A stretch of 64,000 nucleotides of DNA from Spirodela intermedia (GCA_902729315.2 LR746272.1:9914327-9978326), one strand, 5' to 3'. Positions 46,474 through 57,433 are shown, counted from the stretch's first letter. Notes: generated from the letters alone by a model not told the origin. Numbers and translations: made by a program.

Positions 46474-46749
46474 TCCCCCTTAACCTCTCATCGTAATGAA
46501 CTGAGTATTAGGTTTGGTGTAGTTGGCCCATTACCAAATTGTCTAAAAGAGCCTCTGTCAAGTCCAGCAAGTTTATGACTGAGAAAAAGGAAAATAAAAA
46601 GGGTGAAAATATTTCTCAAGGCTATATCTTTGGCACTGAATTAGTAGATGGGTCAAATCATCAAATGGATATCTCTAAAAACTAATAATACGAATCTTTA
46701 ATAAAGAAAAATTAGCCCGAATTATCATCTAAAAAATTTATGTATTAAA
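44336..46749. other. Intergenic with block-2 homology and a GC-rich island
   Basis: Positions 44950-45500 align with 59000-59490. Positions 45780-46040 are AT-rich. Positions 46060-46390 are a GC-rich island made of CCGCC, GTCGCC and 'cacctgtcact' repeats that keeps several frames open without conserved domains. It leads into a CT tract. No gene is called. Confidence 0.5.
46412..46474. repeat. CT microsatellite
   Basis: About 30 CT units with two interruptions. The SLSLSL translations of this tract are not genes. Confidence 0.95.
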
Positions 46750-47345
46750 AAGTATCAGAAAGGTGAACCAGATCTATTCTTGCGTCATCACCCTCCAAAC
46801 TTCCAATTTATCGTGTGACGTTACTCTGGCTCCATAACCAATAGTGAGGACAACGAAGACACAGGAGAGGAAATGCGGTGATAAGATGCCGCAAGGGATG
46901 ACTATTACTTTTGTGGAAGCATTATTTATATGACTCAGGATCGCAACGAGAGCGTAGAACAACTGGGCAAATGAAGATATCAACAGTTTCTGTGGATGGT
47001 GGGAAGGGTTCGAAGAAGTGAGATTGTGTTCAAAGCTCGTTGGTCTTCACAGATGGTATTGTCAACTTTTCAGTGCTGATGTTTCTCAGGTACACCTCTT
47101 GTTTGCCGCTTCCGTAGGTCCTCTGTAACCTCGTCAGTTAGGTCGTCTCTCCGCTGTCGTCTTCACTGTCAAGTTGGATATCACTTCAAAGGCTTCCTGA
47201 ATGACTCTCTGCTCCTAAAACGTCAAATGGCGGAGGAATACCCTGAAGGTGTTTACAGGTGTCAGTGACTGCCAGAGCAAATGGAGGCGAGTTAGTCGTC
47301 AAGATTGAATCCTTTGGAGGTAGGGAGATTGCTCTAAAATAATAG
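46750..47345 (-). pseudogene. psi-B1, fragment of the reductase-like gene
   Basis: The minus-strand frame 46983-46774 reads FAQLFYALVAILSHINNAS and VFVVLTIGYGA, matching WLIYALVRTLKHRHNAS and VFVVLTAGYDP of the intact protein (residues about 242-316). The HLHH-FERTHRFAGW part between them is deleted. Plus-strand 47033-47345 continues with the N-terminal part ('cgttggtcttcac', 'ggaggtagggag'). At least two internal deletions and frame damage are present. The copia element lies just beyond its 5' end. Confidence 0.8.
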
Positions 47346-47428
47346 AAGAAAAACTCACCATGCCCCTAATCGGGGTTTTCATGCAAACGATTGATAGAAG
47401 AACTCTAATGGTAGACCGAAGAACTCTC

Positions 47429-47619
47429 CGAAGAGAGGAGATGAATCGGAGGAAGGAGAGAAAAACCTCACTTCTACCCTTAGATCGGTCCCCCCTTATA
47501 TAGTGGGAGGACAGCTTTTATTAGTAATTCTGGTATCTCGAATTATAGCCGGTTACAGAGAAGTAGTTATGGTCAAAGTTGACCGCTTGGAGCTGTTGCT
47601 ATTGGAGGACGCCTCAACA
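47429..47619 (-). repeat. 3' LTR of the copia element
   Basis: 191 bp. In element orientation it begins TGTTGAGG and ends ...TTCG (original CA lost). The TATA box TATATAA is at 47496-47502. Confidence 0.88.
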
Positions 47620-47630
47620 TCTCCCCGCAA
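47620..47630 (-). other. Polypurine tract of the copia element
   Basis: TTGCGGGGAGA directly before the 3' LTR in element orientation. Confidence 0.75.
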
Positions 47631-47639
47631 GTGAAGCGT

Positions 47640-48188
47640 CAGTACGACGTTGAGCTTGGACCGAAGAAGAAGAAAGCGGGATTTGGGCAGCGGTTTGGTG
47701 ATGAGGTCCGCCATTTGATCTTGACTAGAGACAAAGCCGATGCGCAATTACTGCGAAGAAACCTGTTCACGAACAAAGTGAAAATCTACTTCGATATGTT
47801 TCATTCGTTTGTGGAAGACTGGGTTAGCTGCCATATAAATTGCCCCGATGTTGTCACACCAGATTGTAGGTGGCGAAGTGACGATTCTCAATTCACGAAG
47901 AAGGGATCGCAGCCAGATAAGTTCAGCTGCAGCATTGGCCACAGCCTTATATTCTGCTTCAGTGCTGGACCGTGCCACCGTTGGTTGTTTTTTCGAGCTC
48001 CAGGATATGAGATTAGGTCCAATATAGATGAGGAAGCCACCGGTGGAGCCCCGATCATCTGAGGACCCAGCCCAGTCTGCATCACTGAATGTTGATAGAG
48101 ATAGTGTGGATCCATAGTAGATCGACGCAGTAGGAGCCCATAGTGGAGAGTACCCTTCAAATAGCGTAGGAGATGCTTGAGGAGACAT
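47640..48188 (-). pseudogene. copia RNase H domain
   Basis: Contains [36 protein letters not shown] and [19 protein letters not shown] (catalytic D-E-D region), then a DQMADLITKPL tail. The tail is continuous at 47747-47553 and runs into the 3' LTR. Confidence 0.9.
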
Positions 48189-48271
48189 CAGTTAGCTGGT
48201 TGAGGGTTGTGCATTGCTCGGCAGGCGGAGTTTACGGCGAAGGAGATATCTGGGCATGTAATGCTCAGGTA

Positions 48272-49050
48272 TTAGAGGGCGGCAACAATGCTCCGATAGT
48301 GAGATGGTTCGCCAATGGATGAAGAGGTGATAGTTGGAGAAGACGTTGGAGAGGGAGTGGGCAGGGGCTTACAACTATCCATATGAGCTCTTTTCAGCAG
48401 CGACAGAGTATAAGTGGATTGTGTGAGGACATATCCACTAGGATGAGGTAGAAACTCCACGCCCATGAAGTGGCGAGCCTGGCCGAGGTCTTTGACAGAG
48501 AATTGAGAATTGAGAGAGCGAATCAAAGATTGGATTGCATTCATATGTGGGCTAAGTAGTAGGATATCATCCACGTAAATAAGCGCATAGATTTCGATGA
48601 CGGAGTGGAAGAATAATGAGGTGTCTATCTTAGATCCCGAGAAACCAAGCTTGATGAAATATGTGGTGAGTTTATGGAAACATTCTCTCGGGGCCTGCTT
48701 CAGGCTGTAGAGTGATTTCTGGAGTTGACATACATAGTGCGGAAATTGAGGATGTTTAAAGCCTTGGGGTTGCGCCATATAGAACAACTCAGTGAGGTCT
48801 CCATGGAGGCATGCATTCGATATGTCTAGTTGGCGAATGAACTAGTTGCGGCTGACAGCAATAGAGAGAAGAAGACGTATGGTTGCAACTTTAATCATAG
48901 GGCTGAAGGTTTCATGAAAATCAAGTCCCGCCTATTGATGAAAGCCTTTAACAATAAGCCGTGCTTTGTAGCGATCAATGATGCCATCAGGTTTGAATTT
49001 GTGTCGAAATATCGACTTGTAGCCAAGGACAGGGTTTGACGCCGGTCAAG
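48272..49050 (-). pseudogene. copia reverse transcriptase domain
   Basis: The N-terminal part reads FRHKFKPDGIIDRYKARLIV then KGFHQ, followed by an in-frame stop at 48932-48934, then GLDFHETFSPMIKVAT. The C-terminal part has QLQKSLYSLKQAPRECF and the catalytic YVDDILL. The stop alone would prevent a full polyprotein. Confidence 0.9.
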
Positions 49051-49383
49051 GGACAAGAAACCATGTTCTATTTTGAATTAGAGCACGAATTTCTTGGTGC
49101 ATAGCAGCAACCCAATTTGAATTGCAGAGGGCTTGAGAAAGGGAGTGTGGTTCACATGAAGAGGTGAGTGCATGACATGCGGATGTAGGATGTTCGTGAC
49201 TGAGGTTGGTTGTCAATAATATGGGTTGAGTGTCGGCATAGATGTCCTGGAGGGTGCGAGTTCTACGGACAATTGAGGGGCTTGACTGGTCAAGATTGGA
49301 GGGACAGAGAGGGTCAGCTAAAGGAATGTGACTAGTGTGAGTAGAGTTGGAGGGAAGATCAAGGAGTTCGGCGGGAGAGTTGT

Positions 49384-50400
49384 CTATGGATTGGGTAATG
49401 CAAGGCTCAATACTGGTTGGTGAGATGGCAGTGGGCGTGGGAGGTTGTGTTGGAGCAGGTGTTTGTGTCGTGAAAAATATGTAGAAATACTAGACTTAGA
49501 TGTAGATTTTCCCAGTACTCCCTGTGCTTGAGAACCTGAAGAGGAAGAGACAAATAGATTAGGTGAATTTTGAAAGGGAAATACCTCTTCATCGAATACC
49601 ACATTCTGCGAGATAAAAATTCTCCCTGAAGTGAGTGAGAGGCATCTGTAGCCTCGATGAAAAGCACTGCAGCCCAAGAAGATGCATCGCTCAGACCTAG
49701 AAGTGAGCTTGGTGAATGCGTATGGTCTGAGATTTGTATATCAAGAGCACCCAAAATTCTTGAGAAGATGATAGTCAAGTGAGCACTGATAGATCAACTC
49801 ATAGGGGGTTTTATGCTTCAAGATGGGAATTGACATCCGATTGATCAAGAAGGTAGCTGTTGCCACAGCTTCATCCCAGTACCTCTGTGGCATTGAGGCA
49901 TGCTTAAGAAGGGAGAGTGCTGTTTCGATTAAATGCTGGTGTTTTCTCTCAACTGTCCCATTCTGAGTAGGTGTGTGCGGGCATGACATTCGGTTATTAA
50001 TGCTTTGATCACTGAGTAATTTGCTTAGCGATTGAAACTCACCTCCCTAATTCGACTGAAAATTCAGAGTTTTCAATGACAATTGAAGTTCCACTCTCTT
50101 CTGGAAGTTTGTAAACCCATCAAGGACTTCATTTTTTTGCTTCAACGGATAGAGCCATGTGTATCTCGAATAATCGTCTACAAAGATCACATAATATATG
50201 TATCCTAGATGAGATATTGTAGGTGGCCCCCATAAATTCGAATGGATTAATTGCAGGGGTTTGCGGAATGAAGCGATTTAAAGAATAATAGTTTATGAGC
50301 CTTGGAAGAGAGACAACCATCACAAGAGGGACTGTCTTTATTGACTTTCAACGTTGGCAGTCTATAAGTGACTATTATATGCTGTAGAATCTTGAGATTC
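49384..50400 (-). pseudogene. copia integrase region
   Basis: The best part is 49989-49741: CPHTPTQNGTVERKHQHLIE, the core segment around the catalytic Glu, followed by KHASMPQRYWDEAVATATFL. Its continuation after a frame change (49677-49600) reads GCSAFHRGYRCLS, the chromodomain-like end typical of copia. The N-terminal HHCC part is scattered over frames. Confidence 0.85.
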
Positions 50401-50420
50401 GGATGGCCCGACCGCTTATC

Positions 50421-50830
50421 TCATGTGCCAATTGGTACTTTTTGTTTGAGGTACGCTTGTGGAAACTTGGAATTCTGCAGGAAGTAGAGGCCATCTTTAA
50501 TTGTTCTCCACAACAGAGGAGTCCCTGTTGCTTCGTCCTTCACAAGGCAATACATGGCATGAAATTCCACATAAACGTGGTTATCATTGGTCAATATTGG
50601 GACTAACAAAAGCTTTTTAGCAATCATAGGTACGTGGAGAATATCACGAAGCTTCAACGGATTGTGACGAGAATACAAAATTAAATTTCCAATGGAACGA
50701 ATGGCGAAACTTGTGCCATTGCCAATTTGCAGCTGATCATTACCTTGGTAGATTGTTGGATCTATGAGAGTCTGCAGCTCATTTGTGACATGGTGAGTGG
50801 CACCAGTCTTAGGATACTAGGCAGTGGAGT
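50421..50830 (-). pseudogene. copia protease and pre-integrase region
   Basis: LKLRDILHVPMIAKKLLLVP and GTIKDG-type sequence mark the region between protease and integrase. The protease site reads YPKTGATHHVTNEL where copia has DSGATxHxT, so the catalytic Asp has been replaced by Lys and the enzyme would be dead. Confidence 0.8.
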
Positions 50831-50929
50831 GAGGTGGCTCCATGCCGGCTGGATTGGTCTTACATGTGAGGGAATAGGCCTGCGGCTGTTGGTAAGGTTG
50901 AGTCGCATTCATTGGAGAATTAGTTGAAC

Positions 50930-51796
50930 CAAATAAGCTTTGATTGAATCGTTCACGGCAATATTGAGCTCGATGCCCAAATTGACCACATATTTGGCAT
51001 CTAGGAATGTATCGCTCGCCATTTCTACCTCGTCCTCGACTAGATTGCCCACCAGATCGACCCCTACCTCGTTCGGGAACTATTGATTGATTCGTTGTAG
51101 GAGGGAATTTGGGGCTAATCTTTGGTCGCTACTGAAAGATTGACGAGGTCTTTATGTGAATGAATCTGAGATACAATTTCCTCAAAACTCATGTTCTGCA
51201 GATGCGAGTAATTCCTACATTGACGGTAGCATAGGAGGGGCCTAGTCCCCGTAGAAGTGCATATATGGCAACGGTTTCATGAACTAGTTGCCCTGTTTCT
51301 ACGAGCTCATCACAGGTGCTGTAAAGATCTTGCACATAATTAGATACTAACCTGATTATTTTGGCGGTGTTGTGGAGCTTGTTATGCAGATGCATAATCC
51401 TTGACGGATTCTTGGAGGAGTAATTCTTGTTGAGAGACATCTACATTTCTTTGGCAGAAGTTTTGCCAACAACGCACGGCAAAACAGATTCTATAAGGGA
51501 GGAAACAATTAGTGTCAGTACCTGTTGATCTTGATGCCACCACTGCTGATACTCCGGCTTTGTTGAGCTCGGTTGATCTTGCTCAAGAATGTGTGCCAGA
51601 GGCCATAGCAATTTAGTAGAGGAAGCAGTTGAGTTTTCCATAAGAGGAAATTATCTCTCGTGAGCTTGATCGAGATCTGTCCGCCGATGTGATTTGTGGC
51701 GATCGGCACTGCAATAGAGCTCGTCGAAGAAGCAACTGACAATTGCTGATTTCCAAGATTCACAACTATTGTATCCTTGGATGTAGGAGAGGCCAT
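50930..51796 (-). pseudogene. copia gag
   Basis: Begins at the ATG 51796 (MASPTSKDTIVVNLGN), with KLTRDNFLLWKTQLLPLL as in UBN2/retrotran_gag copia capsids. A CCHC knuckle, CQICGQFGHRAQYC, lies at about 50950-51000. Several frame changes interrupt it. Confidence 0.88.
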
Positions 51797-51820
51797 GGAT
51801 CAAGAGGCTGTTGAGTGCAG

Positions 51821-51834
51821 TGGCTTTGATACCA
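51821..51834 (-). other. Primer-binding site of the copia element
   Basis: TGGTATCAAAGCCA adjoins the 5' LTR. It matches the 3' end of initiator tRNA-Met (usual TGGTATCAGAGC) with one difference. Confidence 0.88.
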
Positions 51835-52039
51835 TGAAGAGATTCAAGAGAAGAGAGGAGATGAATCAGAGGAAGGAGAGAAAAACCTCACTCCTACCCT
51901 CAGATCGGTCCCCCCTTATATAGTGAGAGGACAGCTTTTATTAGTAATTCTGGTATCTTGAATTACAGGCAGTTACAGAGAGGTAGTTATGGTCAAAGTT
52001 GACCACTTGGAGTTGTTGCTATTGGAGGACATCTCAACA
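51835..52039 (-). repeat. 5' LTR of the copia element
   Basis: 205 bp, TG...CA ends intact in element orientation (TGTTGAGA ... TCTTCA). The TATA box is at 51916-51922. Confidence 0.9.
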
Positions 52040-52044
52040 CTCTC

Positions 52045-53150
52045 ATGTGAACTTGGGGTCAACGCCAAATGAAAAAAAGGAACAATCTGAAGACTTCGAC
52101 TCTTTGATTTGAAGAGTTGGGTTGTTACCAATCTCCTCCCTGCATCATATGCGGGAAACCATTGAATCTATGGAGATCCCTGGGTCTTAGATGATCATGA
52201 TATATTTTACTATTGTATTGGCTACAATACCTTTGCATCATTATCGAAGGAATGACTGATTCATTTTTTAGAAGTAATTGTATTATCATCTCCCAAGGGT
52301 GACGCAACGGATGTGAAACTACGTTAACCACGATTAGAAGAAGTAATGAAAAATATCACTAAAGATTCAACATCTTTACAATTATAAAATACTTACAAAC
52401 ATATTAAAGAATGGAACAAAAGGTACAACAGTGGGGGGCAAACTGTTCTTAGACCCTTTAGTTGTAGCAGATATCACTGTATTTAAGAATGAAAGGGGTG
52501 TTGACCTCACTTAATCCAGAGGAGACAATGAAAGGACTGGCATTAAGAGAGAAATTATATGAATCAAGATACAGAAACTATCTGAGTGAGAGAGGAGAGA
52601 GAATGAGAGAGAGAGAGAGAATGAGAGATTAATCCAGCAGTGGAAACAAGGAGAGAGGGCATGCAACATATTATTAAATAACATTTTTAACCGTTACTTT
52701 CGACATGGACAAGCTAGTACAATTGTCCATAACTTGGGAACATTATTCTCTGAAGTATATGAATAGCAGGGAAGGTATTAGTTGAGAACTCTAGATCCAC
52801 TAACCCTTGGACAATATTCTCCTATTGGTTTCTTGTGGAACACATCCGCCATAGTGGGATGGCTGTAATCCCCATCAATAGAATGAAAAGAAATGGGCAT
52901 TTGACTCTAGCGGGCTTCCGAAGAAAATTGTCGACGAAAAAAAATCTTATTCAACAACTGTACAAACAGACGTCTGAAGACTCCTAATGAACAAGACATT
53001 ACCTGTTGTGATCTTCAACTTAAGCTTCAGCATTTAATCTTCAGTATTCCACACATATGCACACATGTCCACTTCATTGAGTGCTTTGATACGTAGCTGT
53101 TGTTAAGCACCAAGATAGACACCATCCCTCTCTTTTCGTTTTATGTTCCC
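52045..53150. other. Non-coding part of block 1 matching 60250-61400
   Basis: Shares 'caacgccaaatgaaaaaa', 'cgactctttgatttgaag', 'agaagaagtaatgaaaaat' and further segments with block 2 at about 80%. Short GA runs lie at 52605-52620. No gene is seen. Confidence 0.55.
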
Positions 53151-54228
53151 TTTCAAAGATATATTGTATTAGAAGCATGATTATCTTTTGTCCTAATGCC
53201 CCTATCCAGTGTTTTAAGAGGGACTGTGTAGCTGTGGCCTCTAATTGAGCCATGCGTTGTGTAATAGGACAAACCTCTTAATCCGAAAGGAAGAACGAGA
53301 CCATCTGCGACTGTGAATGTAGGAGGATTCTCCGAACCTTCTGTGGATGTAAGGCGGAAACAGTAGTCGAGGCTAGCAGTTCTTGTTGAATCATACACGA
53401 CTTAAGGAAGATCCAAATTATTCGGGGAATAATGACAACCTTCTCCCCCTCCTCGATTATTTGACGTTAAGTTTTATTTCTAACGCGTCAAATTGCCAGA
53501 TTGCGCATCTCAAACCATTGAAGACTCCACGTACCAAACACGGCACTAACTTTGAGAGCAAAAAAACAACTAGATGCTCAAAATATTTGTACATAGCATT
53601 GTTTCCATCATAAACAGTCGTCTAAAATAAATTGCCTCAAGTGAAAGGTTTTTGCATCGATTGTTGCACTTAACATATTCTTTGTCTAATGTGCGATATC
53701 TCTTGGAAGTCTATCCCTTTTAGAATCACCTTAGGTCAGTATATCATCAGTTGAAGTAGGAGAGTGATCTTGAATCAATCTTCTACTTAGTCATCAATAT
53801 ACAATGTAAGACATAGGAGGAAATTGAGTACGTGATACTTGTGGCACGAGCATCAAGACAAGGCTTGAAAGGGTAAAAGAGTTATGGAAAGAAAGGGAAG
53901 ATAAAGCCTTTCTCGTTGAAGGCATGCTATCGATGCTTCCATGCTCATAAAGGAAGAATCTCATTTCATGGGTGGCCCATTCTCATGGTGGACCCGTTTA
54001 ATTAGATTCTCCAACATTAGAAAAACTCTTTAGGAAGTGACCAAAAGAAGAATTAGCATGTATGCATAAGTGCGTGCGGTTATTTCGAAGCATGGCACTG
54101 ATAACGATATGACTTGAACTTATAACTCTTGAATTAAATAAAACTAAATGAAAATAAAATAATTTTTGACCAAAATTCTGACATAATTTAATCTCTACGT
54201 AGAACATAAGAAAAAAGTATATCGGCTA
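53151..54228. other. Insertion present only in block 1, origin unknown
   Basis: Block 2 passes from the 'cgtcccttcttgtaag' region directly to 'tgggaaagttc' (61485-61510), whereas block 1 has about 1.08 kb here. The 3' part (53870-53995) resembles 43255-43400. The minus-strand frame 53398-53153 is open for 81 codons from a GTG and includes ASLDYCFRLTSTEG and VADGLVLPFG. This faintly recalls the C-terminal domain of nepenthesin-type aspartic proteases but is too weak to call. Confidence 0.4.
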
Positions 54229-55590
54229 AGTTGCAAATGGGAAAGTTACTTTAAGTACACATGAACAAAGTCATTTGGTGTATGTTGGTTCCATGTAAAG
54301 AGATGTTATACAGTGTGTTCAACCAGACTCTCCTAGCCATATGTCAAAATATAGTAGACATGGGGTTGACCTAATTCTTACAGCAAGCTTTGTCACAATA
54401 AAATGGGGCCTTGTCTATTACCTCATTTTCATAATTCCTTGTCACTAGAATCACACTCTTATGGAAGAGTTCCTTCCCATGAGTGTGTTGCATGATCTTC
54501 CACACTATATTAAGAGCTTTGGAACCATCAATGGTGAATTCCATCAATAAAAGGATTAACTAAGAGATAAACTCGAACACTAGTCTCTACGAATGCACTA
54601 TTGGCCCTTCATCCCCTTGAACCTCAGATCATCTGATTCTAATTGGTAGGCTAAAATGATATCTCCAATGTTTATGAAATGGGCCTCATTTTCATCTCCC
54701 ATAAGGATTCATGAACTGGCCTCATTTCTCATCCTTTAGAGAAAGGATTGGAAGTTTTTTCAGACTCACAAAAGTAAAGTTGTCAACACATGATATATGG
54801 AATATTTTTCTTCCTTCAAGTTGAAATCTATGAATACCTTTTCTGTGTTTCCTCATAACTTTTTCCACCACAACAGCTGCCACATCATTAGAGGGAGATC
54901 GAAGTAAATCATCTATTAATTAATGAAAATAGATAATTAAATCATTTATGCCAATTTAATTCATTCTACTTCGCCTTAAGTTGAAATACTTACCTCCCTG
55001 ACATCTTCATTCAACGTGTAATATCAAAACCATAAGACTTAACTAAATACATGAAGCTTACTGATACTGAAATTTGTTTTCCCATTATGATATTGAGTAA
55101 GGATATTATGAAGCTCACAATGAATAAACCTCACGTTTAAACTTCAAAAAGATATGATAAACTTTCAGACTGCCTACCTATTCGATTAAATATCTTAAAT
55201 TGGACTTTAACAATTGCCACTTTAGCCACAATACGTCCATATTTAAAAAAATATTAAACGGAAAATCAGCATGTTTTTCAACACATCGTTACTGGAGCAG
55301 TTATCTAGAAAAACATCATCAGTCGTCAAATCCAGAAAATCGGGAACTTTCATAATCTTACGGAAGAATTTGAGGATCCTCATTTCGAATCCAAAATAAA
55401 CCTTATCGTTGATAAGAAACGTGTCGACATAAGTTTGTACCTCACAAAATATGGTACTAATTTAATTCTAATATATACTGTATATTTTTTTAGCAAGAGA
55501 AGAATTGCAAAAGTTATTTGGTTTCCGGACACAAGGTGCATTGGAAATAGTTCCTTGGGAACGCGGAGGCACGAATTAAATCCCGTGTGA
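54229..55590. other. Non-coding end of block 1 matching 61490-62350
   Basis: Shared segments include 'tcatttggtgta', 'ggttccatgtaaagaga' and 'catggggttgacctaattc'. From 55300 the sequence instead resembles 35380-35600, as expected at a tandem junction. No gene is seen. Confidence 0.55.
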
Positions 55591-55606
55591 AGCCTTTGAG
55601 TATGTC

Positions 55607-57289
55607 TCACGAGTCCCAGATCGGCCCGAATGCCGCGATGCCTTCACCTCTACATGCATCGACGACGTCCCTGCTGCCCTGGGGGTTGCTTGTCACCACC
55701 ACCACTTCCGCCTTCCATTTCTTCGCCGTCTCAACGGCCAACTCGGCCACGTTCGGACGGCCGGATACGGCCGTGTCGTGGATGATCACCTTCCCTGCCG
55801 GATGCCCGCTCATCATCTCCTTGATCTCCGAGCCGAAGTTCTGATCCACCGACTTAGTCACCCAAACGACGCACACTTCGGCGGCGCACGGCTGCAACAG
55901 GAACGAGAGGAACACGGCGATGCCGGAGCCGGTGGCCACCAGCACCGCCCTGTTGTACATATGCACCAAATACGGCAGTCCCGCGAAGTGCACCCCGCGG
56001 ACCCAGAGGTGGCTCGGAGGATCGGACACCAGCCCCCTGGTGAAGTCGCCCACCGCTCCGGCCAGCATCATGTGGCCCTCCTTGTTGTCGGATATGATTG
56101 CGAAGGCGTGCCACTCGGACAGCGGAGAACGGCTGATTCTGCCCAGAAGTCCGGCTTTCACGCCGCCCGCAAATTTAATGATGGAGGCGTGGCCGGAAGG
56201 AGAGGCCACCGACACGGATACTCGTTTCACGGTGACCCATGGGAGGACGGTCAGAAGGGTTACGAGCAGGGTCAACCAGATCTCCTGTTGCTTCGCCAAC
56301 CTTGAAGCGTTGAGCTTGTCGTATGATTCTGATTTGGGATCATAACCGGCAGTGAGCACGACGAATACCCACAGAAGAGCCAGCGCCGTCCATCCGGCGA
56401 ATCGGTGGGTTCGCTCGAAGACGTTGTGGTGGAGGTGGCGAACCAGGGGGAACGACACCAGGCAGGAGACGAAGAGCAGCGATAGGATGGCGGATGCTAC
56501 GGCTATGATCTCGGGAGACGCGTTATGACGGTGTTTGAGGGTCCGTACCAGGGCGTAGATCAGCCAAGCCACGGAGGACACGCCGCAGCTGCTGTGGATG
56601 CCGCCGACGGACTGGAGAAACGAGGTGGTGGCCGTCTTCATCCGGAGAGGCACCCACGGCCTTCCCAAGGCCTTCACGGAGCACCAGAAAACGAGCCGGA
56701 GGAAGGCCTCGCTCCGGCACAGAGTGAGGACGAGCACATTGTAGATGGCGAAGGTCGCAGCCTTCCGCTCGGCGTAGGAGAAGTTCCCGGCGATCGCCAG
56801 AACGAGGGCAGCCATGTTGACGGTAAAGAATACGGCGAAGAGCCTCTTGTATACGGTGAAGAGACCCTGGTCGAGAAGTATTATCGACAACCTCGATTCG
56901 TTGGTCTTCACGGGTGTGACGGAACGATCCCCCTTGTCACCTGTGTGCTGCTCGCGCGGCTCCAGTGCTTGCCCGGGCTGTTGCTTCTCGAGGTCGTTGG
57001 AAACCTCCTGGAAGATAGGCAGAGGCCCGTGCTTCTCGTCTTCATCATCTCTTTCGACGTCACAAAAGTGACTGCTCGAACGGCTGAGTGATGATATACT
57101 GTTAACTTGCGCGGGGAATATCTTGACGGAGTTTCCCAATGTCCATGGCAGGCGGAGCCAGCGGTAGGGAGGTTGGTTGGCATCGTTGAGCCGGGCGGGG
57201 ACTGCGAAGGGACTGGAATGGGTATGGATCTCAAATGAAACCCCACGACAGCTTGAAAACCTTGTTATGTCTGCGTTTTGGGTTGTCAT
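55607..57289 (-). CDS. Ferric-reductase-like membrane protein (copy 2)
   Basis: 560 residues, apparently identical to copy 1 across the whole coding region. I found no nucleotide difference between 55592-57341 and 35933-37682; the first ones are two substitutions about 53 bp upstream of the ATG. Flanks on both sides drop to about 70-88%. In this copy an extra in-frame ATG (57399-57401) lies 37 codons upstream, about 33 bp from the TATA box, so a longer N-terminus is conceivable if transcription starts early. Copy 1 lacks it. Confidence 0.85.
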   Translation of the reverse strand: MTTQNADITRFSSCRGVSFEIHTHSSPFAVPARLNDANQPPYRWLRLPWTLGNSVKIFPAQVNSISSLSRSSSHFCDVERDDEDEKHGPLPIFQEVSNDLEKQQPGQALEPREQHTGDKGDRSVTPVKTNESRLSIILLDQGLFTVYKRLFAVFFTVNMAALVLAIAGNFSYAERKAATFAIYNVLVLTLCRSEAFLRLVFWCSVKALGRPWVPLRMKTATTSFLQSVGGIHSSCGVSSVAWLIYALVRTLKHRHNASPEIIAVASAILSLLFVSCLVSFPLVRHLHHNVFERTHRFAGWTALALLWVFVVLTAGYDPKSESYDKLNASRLAKQQEIWLTLLVTLLTVLPWVTVKRVSVSVASPSGHASIIKFAGGVKAGLLGRISRSPLSEWHAFAIISDNKEGHMMLAGAVGDFTRGLVSDPPSHLWVRGVHFAGLPYLVHMYNRAVLVATGSGIAVFLSFLLQPCAAEVCVVWVTKSVDQNFGSEIKEMMSGHPAGKVIIHDTAVSGRPNVAELAVETAKKWKAEVVVVTSNPQGSRDVVDACRGEGIAAFGPIWDS

Positions 57290-57433
57290 GTTCACGACGG
57301 ATAAGGTGTTTATGATGGGTAAGATGATGCAAATATGGCTGTTGAGATTGACCAAAATAGAACGAGGAGAGGGTGGGAGAGAGAGAGCGAGAGAGCCTCA
57401 TATATCTGAGGAAGGAGTATTAGGAGCCCGCTG

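Larger units (their letters stand above)
47429..52039 (-). mobile_element. Ty1/copia LTR retrotransposon, decayed
   Basis: Complete structure in minus orientation: 5' LTR 51835-52039, primer site 51821-51834, gag-protease-integrase-RT-RNase H, polypurine tract 47620-47630 and 3' LTR 47429-47619. Target duplications ctctc flank it at 47424-47428 and 52040-52044. The order integrase before RT makes it copia. LTRs differ at roughly 7% of sites by eye, mostly transitions, and one has a 14-bp deletion, so insertion is old. Stops and frameshifts break the polyprotein throughout. It is absent from block 2, so it probably inserted after the block duplication. Confidence 0.92.
35933..55590. repeat. 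Block 1 of an older tandem segmental duplication
   Basis: Block 1 is homologous in order to 55592-62350: reductase-like gene, psi-A fragment (39.2 with 57.9 kb), 40.13-40.33 with 58.45-58.68 kb, 44.95-45.50 with 59.0-59.5 kb, psi-B (46.75 with 59.5 kb), 52.05-53.1 with 60.25-61.4 kb, and 54.23-55.2 with 61.49-62.35 kb. Outside the intact gene, identity is only about 70-85% by eye. Block 1 is longer because of a copia element, an insertion at 53.15-54.23 kb and further sequence at 41-44 kb. Confidence 0.7.

Noticed and set aside
46064-46483. GC-rich 139-codon ORF next to the CT tract
   Set aside because: Simple-sequence island open in several frames, with no conserved motif or TATA box.
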